A stretch of 64,000 nucleotides of DNA from Patagioenas fasciata (GCF_037038585.1 NC_092521.1:53390398-53454397); one strand, 5' to 3'; counted from the stretch's first letter, positions 23,461-34,715 are shown. Numbers and translations: made by a program. The notes: a model not told the origin generated them from the letters alone.

Positions 23461-23535
23461 CTGCATTTCAAGGAATGTAGTACCTCCCTTCTGCAAAAAT
23501 ATGAGTTTTTCTGATTTTTCTGTTTCTTCTTTGGT
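23461..23535 (-). CDS. EPB41L3: EPB41L3 75-nt exon, probably alternative
   Basis: Twenty-five codons, TKEETEKSEKLIFLQKGGTT then FLEMQ, between gacattag and gtaaaa. Phase 0 at both ends. It is charged and begins TK like the 123-nt exon. It is supported by frame, boundaries and place in the series, not by a family match I can name. Confidence 0.72.
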
Positions 23536-26500
23536 CTAATGTCAGGGGAATAAATGGTTTTAGTAAATCGAGGGTATAAAGATCACTATACTTTACAATA
23601 GCTCATCCTATTTCTCTAATCTACAAATTATTAATTGCATGGTAAATTAAGAAACAGAATTAAACAGAATAATTTTACAGTAAAGAGGTTTCTAACAAGA
23701 AGTGAAATCAGTGTCACTCCGTGACAAATGCAGACATGAGCATATTATTCGCATAGCAGGAAAAACACTAAATCGAATAACACCTGGGCATGGACACACT
23801 GTGTTCATTTCCTCTTATATTACTCATCTGGTTGTGTCTGCTGCCAACTTCCATGGCCTTCATCAACATTCTAGAGCAGGTCCCTCCACCTTCACTCTGC
23901 CTTTAGCTGTTTCCTGAGTTTGCAGTCTTCCCTGCTGATGCAGGCAGAAGACGCTCTCTGTGAACATCTCAGCTCTCCCTTTCTTCTTACAGGTGGCAAG
24001 AAGTCTCAGAGTCTTTTTCTGATGCAGGAAGCTAGTGTGACACCAAAATCCTCCTCATTGTTACAATGCTGTGAAAATGGTACAAGTATCTCTGCAGCTT
24101 GACCAATGGGGAAAGTTTTAAATGTTGGCTTGGTAAGATTCAATTTTCCTAAGCCTTTTGAGCCCACCTTCTCGGCTGGCCACCTTTTTCATCTGGCTAG
24201 AACAAGTCAGGCCCTGGAGAGCAAAGCAGGTTTCTTGCCAAACCCCTTCTACTCAGTTCAATGGCCAGTGTCCTTATCAGACATGCCAATAGAAGTGCTA
24301 TGACTGCCATGATAATAGGGTACTGTTTTCAAGATGTATACTCCATGTACTCAAGAAGAAACATAAACATTGAAAGGTAGATACAAAGCTAGAAACTAGA
24401 GAAGCAAAAACGACTCAGCTACCTGACTGCAATGAGTTGCTTAATTTTGTTATTTCTACAGTGTTGGTTTATTTCAATCCAGATTAGACTAGACACTGTC
24501 AGGGAGTTTGTTAATACAATGGTTTTCATGTTCTGTAGCTATCTGGCCATCATTATGGCAGATATTTAAAACTATACTTTTTATAACTAAAGAAAAACAA
24601 ATTATTTCTCCTACTGTTGTAAGAAACCAATGGATGACCATATGGGTTTGAAGTCAAACTGACCAAACACACACAGGTGGCAAATGCTCAAAGCACATAT
24701 TTTGAAAAGGCAACTTTTCCCTTTCTGTTCTTGTTTTGTTATACTAAAGAGTTACAGGTAACAGCAATACATATTTGAAGTGGATATTCTGAGTTAAACA
24801 CATGACTTCTTTGACTAGAAGCAGCTAATACATAACCCAGTTCTGCATGCTCTCTGTCCTGACTGTCTCTGAATTTCTTAGTCGACATCGAGGTGCTGAA
24901 TTTAACCCATACATGACTTTATTTTTTCCCTATCAAATTCCTCTCTCAGCAGGACATGTGAACTTAAACCATCCGACTTAGTGGGACCAAGAAGGATGGT
25001 CAGATGTTATCTACAGCAGCGGTCCCTCACTGCCAGAAGACACCTCAGAGTTAGGCTCTGATAGCTCAAATCCATTCACATTTTTCCACAGAAACACCTT
25101 CATTTGGATGAGATTCGGTGGGACAGCTGTAGCTTACTTAAATGCATATAATGTATAGTGTCTGGATGCTGCTTTTGAGCAAGTCCTTTTCTTCTATTAA
25201 GAGAAGAGTTACCAGATAAGGATATCTCTTGCTCTTTTCCTTTCCAAACAAATGGCTAAATTCAGATGTGTTTGGTCATGGTGAAGCCTATGTAATTGTG
25301 TAATGTTTTGCTACTGCTTGTGCATTTTAATTAAAAATTGTTATTAAATATTTAAAGTAATAAAGACACATAATAAAGTGAGGGGTTTATAAGTTTCCTT
25401 TCTCTGATTCAGGTTCAGCTAGCCAGCCACTCCCTATTCAACAGTTCCTTACATCTTTAAAATGTTAAATACATTCAGTTTATTACACTTATTATACACA
25501 CTTTATTACAATTTTAAGAAAGTAAACCCATACTTTTAACTACAACCAAACATGGTTGTAGGATCTCTTACAATTCCTAAACAATGAAGGCAGTAGGAAC
25601 AACAATAAGACTCCTCAGTGCTCCCTCCAAAAGGCAAACTTTGGGCATCGCGTCTGCTTTTTAGATATTTTAATCCAACTTGATGGCCACTCTAATGCAT
25701 ATCTGATGCCTGTATCACCCACCCGTTAGGTGGGTATAATGTGAGAGAAGAGGAGGTGGAGCCTTTTTCTTGGCAACATCCATTTCCCTAAGAGGAGAAG
25801 CTGAGAAGTTCTATCTGCTTCCAGGGATTCTTTTCCTCAGAGATCAGCTATGCCAACCTCTAAGGTGGGAAAGAAAGCAGAAGATTCTTTCAAATTATAC
25901 TTTCCATCCCACTCTTTCTGAGTTCCTTACAACATTACATCAGTGCTGGGGGAGAAAGAGGCAAGCTTTGCGACCATTTATTGGTCTATAATGCTAAAAA
26001 CAAGTGGTAATCATAAAGGTTGTTCCAGTAGAAAAATAAACCGGATATACATCCAAAATAGAATAAAAAGATTAATCTTCATACAGACCACACAAGCATA
26101 TTTCTTTTTGCTCCACTGGATTTAAATCAAGATTCCCTCATTTTTTTTTGAGATCTATGTATTTTATGGCAACATGAATGTTACATGTTACATTGTTACC
26201 TCTACATCTCACTACCTACTCACAAACTAAATAAAAGGCTTTTTATTTGGCAGGTTCCTTGCAAACAATTCAAGACTGCACAGCAAGCAAGATTTTTTTT
26301 TATGCATGCACACTGCATTAAAATGTACACACTTAGCAATCTGCAGTGGGTCTTCAATGGAACAGTATCCAGTCAACTGCAGCAGCTATCGGTTCCCTTA
26401 TGGCACTGGTCAAGCAGGTCTAATTATCATTCTTATTTCTCTCTCGCCTTCAAAGATGGAGAGAGTTCTGTCCCCTTTGCCCTGTATTTTCTTGTCAGGC

Positions 26501-26923
26501 TTGGTGCTGTAACCCCAGTCTGTCCCACTACAGTGCCGCTCCCAACCTATCACCATTATTTAAATTTTCTTTCCATCACCTTCACAGTTTCTTTCACGCG
26601 TGGCTGGACTTCCTCAAGCTCACTGAACCTGTAAGGAAGGCTGCATTTTGCACCCTCAAAGAGACCCAATTCTGCCACGTGGCTTACAGCGAATTTCATA
26701 CTCCAACTACATTATATATATATATACATATATATATATACACACACACAAAAGGTATCTGTTATTCCTTGCATGTTTGCTGCTAGAGCCTGAGTCCTGA
26801 GAAAAAGGGAGCACCTGCAAGTGGGGAATGGCCTCTAATTGAGGCCTCTAAATGTACTGAGAGCTATTATAAGTAAAACTGAATAAGACAAATACGTAAT
26901 GAAGCCTTTCAGCTCCCGCTGAC
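23536..26923 (-). other. EPB41L3: Intron of 3.4 kb
   Basis: I checked the donor-like TTACC/TACC sites I could see here (near 24421, 25190, 25446, 25570 and 26200). None is paired with an acceptor and open phase-0 frame. It holds a (TA)n(CA)n tract at about 26709-26752 and one UGCAUG at 26305-26310. No repeats are otherwise named. Confidence 0.6.
26709..26752. repeat. (TA)n(CA)n microsatellite
   Basis: Imperfect TA units pass into CA units. The tract lies about 170 nt downstream of the donor of the 192-nt exon. Confidence 0.9.
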
Positions 26924-27115
26924 CTCTTCAGGCACTAGTGGTTCAATCATAGGAGCTTCCTCCTGCCTTGCTGCAAGCCGAACGGGAGATGTGGAAAGCC
27001 TCTTCTCCCACTCATTAGACACAGTCGTTTCTGTGGAGGTTTCCAAGAAGGTGCGTTTCAGCTCGCTTATATTGGTCTGATGTTTCATCAGATCTTCCTG
27101 GGTTTTGTCTAGGTC
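26924..27115 (-). CDS. EPB41L3: EPB41L3 192-nt exon, spectrin-actin binding (exon 17 homologue)
   Basis: Sixty-four codons, DLDKTQEDLMKHQTNISEL then KRTFLETSTETT, NEWEKRLSTSPVRLAARQEE and PMIEPLVPEE, between ctgtccag and gtcagc. It aligns with exon 17 of protein 4.1R (DLDKSQEEI, ISELK, RLSTHSP), which with exon 16 forms the spectrin-actin binding domain. The first half is a predicted amphipathic helix. Phase 0 at both ends. Confidence 0.96.
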
Positions 27116-27379
27116 CTGGACAGTTTTAAAAGAATAGAGCAGTTTGTAATACATCCTAAGCAGACCAAATTTTAGAGCCAAAACACACAACTTTGTTAGT
27201 AAGGAGGAAAGGAACATCTCAGGGAGCCGGGCAGCACAGCACTAACACAACACTCTGTGAAAATGTGGCATTTTGAAAGATAACAGCATAGCATATCTCA
27301 TACAAGTGAATTTAAAAATACCCTTAAAGAGCTTCACTGTATTGCTATGATTTACACCTGATAAAGAGGCTTCAAACAA

Positions 27380-27435
27380 ACATACATATGCGCGTGGACG
27401 CACACACACATACGTGCACGCATATATATATTTAT
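27380..27435. repeat. Alternating purine-pyrimidine tract
   Basis: An imperfect run of mostly alternating purine-pyrimidine steps, including CATATGCGCG, CACACACACA, TACGTGCACGCATATATATA. Such runs can adopt Z-DNA when negatively supercoiled. Confidence 0.75.
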
Positions 27436-27513
27436 CGTACAAGTTAGAGGAGTCATCATAATCTGAGAAAAAAAAAATCTATTTAATTTATTAGCAGGTG
27501 GGAATACACAGTT

Positions 27514-27519
27514 CATGCA
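27514..27519 (-). promoter_or_regulatory. EPB41L3: UGCAUG, probable RBFOX site 2
   Basis: The hexamer lies 78-83 nt downstream of the exon-16-homologue donor, in the same intron as the copy at 27570-27575. Repeated UGCAUG in the downstream intron is the known RBFOX enhancer arrangement of EPB41 exon 16. Confidence 0.65.
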
Positions 27520-27569
27520 TCATAGTGCAGATTCACAGTTTACCACTAAAACTAACACACATGTACGGA

Positions 27570-27575
27570 CATGCA
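27570..27575 (-). promoter_or_regulatory. EPB41L3: UGCAUG, probable RBFOX site 1
   Basis: The hexamer lies 22-27 nt downstream of the exon-16-homologue donor, the position expected for an RBFOX inclusion enhancer. Confidence 0.7.
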
Positions 27576-27596
27576 CTGGTATATACCAATACCAAC

Positions 27597-27662
27597 CTCT
27601 AACATAAGATTACTATGTTTGACATACACATTTTCACCCTGTATTCGCTTAATCAGACTATT
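27597..27662 (-). CDS. EPB41L3: EPB41L3 66-nt exon, exon 16 homologue (spectrin-actin binding)
   Basis: Twenty-two codons, NSLIKRIQGENVYVKHSNLM then LE, between ctttcag and gttggt. It aligns with regulated exon 16 of protein 4.1R (GENIYIRHSNLMLE). That exon is needed for high-affinity spectrin-actin binding in red cells and is switched on late in erythroid differentiation. The donor GAG|gttggt is weak, as expected for a regulated exon. Phase 0 at both ends. Inclusion would give 4.1B a complete spectrin-actin binding domain. Confidence 0.95.
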
Positions 27663-27830
27663 CTGAAAGAAGTGAAAAAGAAAGGGAAAGGTAAGGGACA
27701 CAATATTGAAAGGATACAAAATGCTGTTTCTACACATTTTTTCACAGAGAACCGACAATAACATGCTGAGAGAGGTGAACACCTCCAACATTGGTACTTG
27801 AGCAACATCTGGACCTTTCTTTTCCGTTAC

Positions 27831-27866
27831 CTGTGCCTTTAGATCTCCATCTTCCTCTTGATCCGA
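27831..27866 (-). CDS. EPB41L3: EPB41L3 36-nt microexon-sized exon
   Basis: Twelve codons, SDQEEDGDLKAQ, between atgctggcag and gtaacg. It matches the mammalian 4.1B segment SDQEEDAELKAQ. Acidic and phase 0 at both ends. Confidence 0.95.
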
Positions 27867-29971
27867 CTGCCAGCATGAGAAAGATTGGAAAACAACACCT
27901 TACACATGCGTATGACCAAAGCCTTTACAAAAACTGGTGAGAGGAACACGCTAGGTTAAAATCACATTTTCTCTACTTTAAGGGCTTAACGAAAAGGACT
28001 AGACCCACTGGTTGACTTTGCACGTTCTCCTAACTCAGAGCAAGTCTCCTCTTCTCAAACTTGTTTATTGTGAGCGAAACAATGTTAAACATTTTCCAAG
28101 TAACATTGGTGTGCTCCACCTTCATAGATCTCTATTTAGGGAGCAGCAGTTGGACCTTCTCACTGAGATCGCGGCTGATTTAGGACCAAATGGTAACAGT
28201 AAATACTGTAATCCCAGAGTTTAAACACCTCCTGGGCCACGGGCTGGACTTTGTATTAACTCACCATGGGTAAACGACCTGCGACACTTTCTACAGAACG
28301 CAGCACATTTTATTTGCTAAAAGTGCTAATTCCCTAACCTCAGACCCATTCTGCATTTATATAATTTTGTTCCATATTTAGACTGTATACATTCTTTCAG
28401 GATCTATCTGCAGAGGTGATATTCTGGAATCGCCACGTTTCGGCTCAAATTTGCCTCACATCTTTGAAAGCAACTCAATATGGACTGCCAAAGCAGCCCA
28501 GTTTCTGAGGGCTGAATTTTCGGATGGCCAGTATACCACATATTCTGAAAGTCAGATACCCAGAAGGATAATTAAGGTTCACAAAATATTCTCCCCTAAA
28601 ATAAGGATGGAGGATAGGGAGATTAACATGCGTTTTTGGTTAATAAACTGAACATTTTAAATGTCATGGGTTTAGGATTATGTTTTACTTTCTGTATAGC
28701 TCCACACCTGAAGCCATACAGTGCAAGAGGTACTTGAAAACATTTTGTACCCCAGATTCACCTCAACAGATTTTATGTTATTGCTCCATTTGGATTCTTT
28801 TAATGTTTGTGCCACTATTTTATTGTTAATTTTTCATGTAGTCCTAATTAGTCAAATGACTCATGGGAAAATCTTTACCTGTTGACAACTTTATAACTCG
28901 GCTCTAATCTATTCTATTTACAGCTGAGGCTGAATTGCCCTGACACATCATACAGAGAATTCTTCCTTGACAATAATTGTAACAGTCTGAAATATTAATG
29001 AGATCCTACTGAAAACCTACAGCAGTGTTTGTGGTAAGACCCTGTCTTCTAGCAGATGTCAGATTAAATTCAGCTCATATTTGCAGCTACAATCATATTA
29101 ATTATGAAAGCTTTATATGCACTTCAGTGGAGTCACACAGGGTTGAATTTGCCTGCACGGTCTTTATACCATGTTGTGCGAATAAGGCTTCTCAGTGCCT
29201 CCTCTGAAGACAATACCTGGACTACTTGTGACAATATGTGAAGATGACATGTGAAATTACATTCAAGGAAAGCCTTAGAGGTTTAAAATCTGGAAATATC
29301 TTTATTCAGATATTTTGAAAACTGCTTTTTACTGTTTTTTTTTTTTCCCCCTCTCTATCTCACAAGGGCTGCAGATTACAAGAGCAAACAAGCTAAGTGA
29401 ACAACCCGGGGGACAATCTGCCAAGCATGACCAACCCAGGTGGGCAGTGTTGGTGTGGGGGACAGTGCCACCACCTTGTGATCTGCACAGCACATGGGCC
29501 TTGCAGCTTCCAAACCCAACACAGACACAGTAGGAACCCGCAGGGAGTGTCGAAGACTCCCCCAGCAAAACTCTGGCACTCACATCCACACACAGGTACA
29601 GGTGTGGAGGGGGATCCCTGTGGGTGGCAGGAAGATGTGCCAGGGGAGGTTCAGGTTGGACATTAAGAAAAGGTTCTTCACTCAGAGGGTGGTGGAGCAC
29701 TGGAACAGGCTCCCCAGGGAGGTGTCATGGCCCCAAGCCTGACAATATTTGACAGGAGACTGGACAACACCCTCAGACATATGGTGTGAATTTAGGGGTT
29801 GTCTTATGCAGGGTCAGGAGTTGGATCGATCCTTGTGGGTCCCTTCCAGCTCAGGACATTCTGTGATCCCAAGATGCTGCAGAGGACATGTGGTTTGGCA
29901 CTCAGGGTGGGGAAGAGACGAGGCAAAATTCTCTCCCCCTGCCAGAACAGGGTGCAGGAGACTGTACAAAC
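27867..29971 (-). other. EPB41L3: Intron with a CR1 copy
   Basis: The 2.1-kb intron is ordinary AT-rich sequence up to about 29330, then GC-richer sequence ending in the CR1 fragment at 29637-29873, about 100 nt from the 54-nt exon. Confidence 0.7.
29637..29873 (+). mobile_element. CR1 LINE 3' region
   Basis: CR1 hallmarks run in order: GGGGAGGTTCAGGTTGGACA, GAAAAGGTTCTTCACTCAGA, GAGCACTGGAACAGGCTCCC, GGGGTTGTCTTATGCAGGGT and GGTCCCTTCCAGCTCAGGAC ending ATTCTGTGATCC. It lies antisense to EPB41L3. The GC-rich 29400-29636 part may belong to the same element, but I cannot confirm it. Confidence 0.9.
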
Positions 29972-30025
29972 CTCAGTGGCAGTGGTCTCACCATCGGCTG
30001 CGGTATCCGTCTGCTCACTGTCAGT
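29972..30025 (-). CDS. EPB41L3: EPB41L3 54-nt exon
   Basis: Eighteen codons, TDSEQTDTAADGETTATE, between accaaatag and gtttgt. It matches mammalian 4.1B TDSERTDTAADGETTATE with one change. The Thr/Ser/acidic content suggests a phosphorylated linker. Phase 0 at both ends. Confidence 0.97.
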
Positions 30026-33000
30026 CTATTTGGTGAGACAAGTAACCGGGTCCCCAGAGGAAGGCAGGAATAAAGAATAAACCCAGCTCATCAGTACACG
30101 CGGCTCACATGGGGAGCTGTTTAAATTCAAACATCCCTGCGAACTGCATTAGCATTGCTTTTCAAACCACGCACAAGTCAAAGAAGCAAAATAAAAATGC
30201 TATATTAGTAAACAGAACAGACTCAGAGGAAGACTCGAGGCGTACTGTACACAGTATATGGCTTTACTGGAACAAATTTATAAGCCAAACAAAACATTAC
30301 TGGAAAAGTGTTATTTGAATAGCAGATTTTTTTTTCTTAAGAAAGCCAGGTGGCTTTAAAAAAATCTGGGGAAAAAAAAAGAAGCTAATATTTTTCTAAA
30401 CAAACTTTTCCTCCCATAATGCTTTTTTGAAAGAAATTTATTGATCAAATTTTCATTATAGTCCATATAGTTTAATGCGATATTCGACTTTTTATCTGGA
30501 GGGGGAAAAGATAATTAAAAAAAAAAAGGCTACTTTAACAGTCACCTGACTTTCAGCCCCTCATTTGTACAGAAGTTGTTCTTGTCTCCACATTTATACG
30601 CCATGAGGCTGTCTGCATTACCAAGGAGTTCAAATAATCATACCCCCAGCCCATCTACTGTCTGTCTGTGGAGTAACGGTAAGGCTCAGATCCCACTTGG
30701 TTCCAATAAAGAGCAGCTGATATTGTTAATGATAGTAAAAGAAAGAAAATCACCATTAAAAGAATCAAAAATACTTCTCATTCCATTTAAGAATATGGAT
30801 GAAAGCAAGAGAAAAATAAAAGTAACTCCCCCCACCCAAAACACTTACTAGGTACAAGTGATAAAAATGAAACAAAGCACAGCATTGCACCAGCTGATCT
30901 ATCCCTGCTTTGCTCGACACTGTGAAGAACGTTTCAGTGGAGAACAGAAGTGTCTAGGTTGAGTGTAGCTTACTATAGGCTGAGAACTCAAATGACTATT
31001 TTTGACATTATTCAAGCTTATGAAGAACTAGTAAGTAAAGAAAGTGCTTCCTACTGCCCCAAATTGGCATATTCAAGTTGTTTTAGCATCAGTGAAAGCT
31101 CTGGTTTAGATTAGAGATTTTCTATGGTCTTTATATAATCTAAAGTAACCCAGGCAGGTAATTTAAAACTAGGAGAATACATCTCATCCATAAATCACAT
31201 CAGTAGGAAACAAGAGAAAAAACCAGCATACTGGTGGATGAAGTATTAATATCAGTCTTAACTATTTCCTATCTTCTCTCATTTTCTGACAACTGCAATG
31301 TTACATAAAACTGCTTTTTGGATCTTTTTTCATTGCTTTGTTCTCTATTATTCCTTCATTTGAGTAATTTGTATTGCTTGTACAACAGGCAGAAAAATAA
31401 ATAGGTATTTTGGCCTATTTGGTAAGTGCATGAATGCAAGTTATATGCAATTTTTCAAGCAATAACCACTCACTAGACAAACTGCTTTTATTTTAATGTC
31501 CAAATAGTTTAGCTGGTCAACTTTCACTAAAGTTTTAGAAAATAGTTTCTCTATTAAGGAAGAGTCTCACATCTTCATAATAATGTAGGCAAAAATTTAT
31601 GCATTGTCACTCCTGTTTTTAAAAAAATGAGATAATGAATCTATGCATCTAAAAGGAATTAAAAGATTTGTGTCAAGGCACTGTAACACGTGAGTCTGGC
31701 ACGTAAGATTCATTTAAGAACTCGAAGTTGGGAACATTAGAGAAAAGAAAAAAATCAATAAAAATATTAGCTGCTAAGATATGAACACAGAAGCTAATGA
31801 AATCTAAGGAAGAAATTCTGTCTCTGACTGCACAGACTGCCTCCAGACGGACTGATCAAGGGTGAAGGGAGTTCAGCAAGGTATGAGATTGGACCAGGAT
31901 ACTGGCTACAGCCTTCTGCACCACTGCGTGCAATCTTTTCTGACTGAGGGAAAAACAAGGTTGGTATGTCTTTCAGCATAACATCAGCAAAATCCTAAAT
32001 AAGGCATAAAATACGCTTTATTGCAATATACATGTCTGCTAGTAGGCCAATCAACACCCACGGAGTCCAAGTCAGCATTGCTGAGTTACTTGTAAGAAAG
32101 ACCTGGGGTAACTGCAGAGCAGGGAATGGCAAACTGAGGCTCAGCAAGGCAGGTTTCCTCTTGAGTGGAGAGTGAGGAAGGCTGGCCTCAACCCAGGGAT
32201 GGGCTGCGGTGGATGTCAGGCAGCTGCCAGGCGAGGGACAGGGCTGGAAGGGAAGGCAGCTGTCTCCTGAGATGCTGCCGCTGCTCCTCCTCTAACTTGC
32301 CATCATAATTGCTGTGATTTGTTTTGCCAACGTAATGCAGACATGCCCGAGTTTAAAACATACTCACTTTCATGCAATATTTTGAACAAGAAATACCCCA
32401 TGGATTAGGCACAAGTCTGTGTTGTCTGCCAGGAAGCACTGCCAGAATAACCACCCTCATAAAAGAGCAACACTAAAAAGCCTATTTTTTACATTTTTAT
32501 GCTCAATACTTCCTACCTTTACTAATGAAAAGAAGTGCTCATTTCTGGAAGAGGAACAGACCAATGTATCACATAAACACAGCCTCATTATTGCCTCTGG
32601 AACTGGCACTGCATTAATGCTGTTATTGCTATTAGATTAATCCAAGTGCAGAGCTAATGCAAATTGAGACCTAAATGCTATCTCAAAATGAGGACACAAA
32701 ATGAGACAGCAACATTTTGGATGTCTTTTATCAGAAATTGCACATTATTATGCAGTTGTTAGGCATCACAGAGCCAAAAGCATCTAAAGACAATGTTTTT
32801 ACAAGATAAATTGATGTGACTTTTGACTTTCCATATAAAGCAAATAAAATCCTGCACCAAGTCTTACAAAATCAACTGCAGCAGATTACACAAACGTTTA
32901 GATGCACAAGCTGGTTTATTGAAGACCACTACTGAAATGGCATCCACAAGTGGCCAAAATGGCTTTTTACAAACTGCCAACTGGTCTGTGATTATTTGAT

Positions 33001-34145
33001 CTGTTGTGGTGTTTTCGTATTTTGTTTGTTTGTTTTGTTTTTGTTTGTTTGTTTATTTTTAATACAAAGCAAAACCATAGTTTTGCATTTGGAGATGAAA
33101 GGGAAAAAGTAAAAATGAGGGAAAACTGAACTCATTTTATTCTGTCACCGAAGAATAACTAAGCACCAGAAAAAAAATGAGATGCCAGTTACTCTGTTAA
33201 TTAAACAAGCAGATTCCTTTCCATCTTCTGGATATCTTATCATCTCCACAGTTCCCAGAAACACTGTGGAGTCCTCCTGCAGTTGTTTCATCTGCCTGTG
33301 ATAACCCTGATGGCTTGAGGCATCGGTTTCGGCAGTGCTAATAGAACACCGCGCATGGCAAGGCGGCTCACATGGCGTGTTCCCCCAACAGCTGCAGAAC
33401 AGCTGTCCCAATCTGACCTCTCACTGATACACTGGATTTAAGCATGGGAAAACAATTTAGTCTGCAGCAGAGATAGGATTAAGGCCGAAAACCCAAATCC
33501 AGGTTTCACCAGACCATAGAGTCTCTTCTAGGCTCAGGGTACAACACATAGACCCTTGCAAAAATCTAAGTCTATCTGAATGTCAAACACCCCGAAGTTT
33601 GTGAGGGTGCCCATTATTATCAGCAAGCTATTCATATAAATGTAATGTATATACACACACATATATATGCATGCATATATAATTATGCAGGAAATGGTAC
33701 TTTATTTCCACTATTTAGATAAGTATTCTAACCCTAGTATAAATGGATAGGGGGAAGAAAACAGTCTCAGTAGGTTCAGATACAATACTTCAGAGCTGCT
33801 CAGTGGCAATTCGTTTAGTGCAAGTCACTCTGCATCAGCCAACACAGCTGAAATCAAGCCACTTCCACACAGTGTTGTGCCTAACCCTGTGCCCCAAGCT
33901 GCACTCCCAACACAAGAAAAATAAAAAAGAAGAAAAAAATAAAAACAACAAAAAACCAAAACAAACCAAAAAACCCAACAAAAAACCAAAACCCAAGCCA
34001 AAAAGCCCCAAACCACCCCTTCTAACATATCAGCACAGACAGAAATGAGGCTCTGAAAGTAGGACCACTATTGCAGCAATCTAACACTGGTTAGGACTGA
34101 AGCACTGAACACGAAAAAGAGTGTGTTCGATGCCGAGGTACACAC
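30026..34145 (-). other. EPB41L3: Intron of 4.1 kb
   Basis: No exon is recognised. It holds a TTTG-rich tract (about 33010-33060), an alternating TA/CA/GC tract with TGCATGCA (about 33640-33690), and a long strand-asymmetric A/C tract near 33910-34020 just after the donor of the 570-nt exon. Confidence 0.65.
33910..34020. repeat. A/C-rich tract, T/G-rich on the sense strand
   Basis: The tract has about 110 bases almost without T or G on the plus strand, built of AAAAACC-like units. On the EPB41L3 transcript it is a U/UG/UGG-rich tract 126-236 nt downstream of the donor of the 570-nt exon. Confidence 0.85.
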
Positions 34146-34715
34146 CTCTTCCTCTGAACTGTCACTCAGGTCATTGGCAAGTGAGGCACTCAAGGAGGCC
34201 GCCTTGGGCTCCAGGTAGCAGAGGCACATAGCCAGAGGAAAGGAGAGAGTGAGGGCGTATGGCACTGAGAAAGAGGCAGAGAGCAGAAAGAAAAAAATGA
34301 AGAGGAAGCAGGGCACCAGGGAGGGGGAGCGGATGGGGAGGTAGTGCTGCACGCTGGCAGGCAGGAGGTTGGTTTCAGAGAGGTTAGGGAGCGACAGGTA
34401 GCCATCGTCATCCAGGAGGGAAGGAAATGACTCTGGAAGTTGCAAGGAGAAGGAAAACAACGTTCCGCCTTTGCCGGCTTTTTGCTTATAGCCGAAAGGC
34501 ATGTCTCGCTCGGCAGAGCAAACTCGGCCCTTTCTGTCAGAGTCCGTCTCCGGCTCGCTATGCTGTGAAGCACTCTCTTTCGGTGCCTCACAACCTAAGG
34601 ACTTTGTTCGAGCGCTCTCCTTGCATCTCCTGCGAAGCTTTGCTGAAGATGCATGGGGGCCAGGCTGCAAGGAGGAGGGCGAGGGGTGGCAGGAGTCAGT
34701 GCCAAGCAAAGATGG
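34146..34715 (-). CDS. EPB41L3: EPB41L3 570-nt exon with a hydrophobic segment
   Basis: The exon has 190 codons between gtcaccag and gtgtgt. Residues 1-90 are polar (PSLLGTDSCHPSPS, AKLRRRCKESA). Residues 91-130 read LQLPESFPSLLDDDGYLSLP then NLSETNLLP and YLPIRS. Residues 132-168 are strongly hydrophobic (SLVPCFLFIFFFLLSASFSV then PYALTLSFPLAMCLCYL), long enough for one or two membrane spans. An acidic Ser-rich end, LSDSSEEE, follows. Mammalian 4.1B has the same exon in its long form, so this is conserved. The hydrophobic part is unusual for a cytosolic adaptor. Phase 0 at both ends, and the known shorter isoforms skip it. Confidence 0.96.

Larger units (their letters stand above)
27116..27596 (-). 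other. EPB41L3: Intron between exon-16 and exon-17 homologues
   Basis: The 481-nt intron holds two UGCAUG hexamers close to the upstream donor and, at 27380-27435, an alternating purine-pyrimidine tract of TA, CA and CG steps. This layout matches what is known for regulated exon 16 of EPB41. Confidence 0.8.

Noticed and set aside
24420-24460. Possible extra 33-nt EPB41L3 exon at a TACCTG donor-like site
   Set aside because: The phase-0 frame has an immediate stop codon.
29329-29742. Several overlapping open frames on both strands
   Set aside because: They lie in GC-rich DNA next to and within a CR1 copy; low stop density explains them and none resembles a family.
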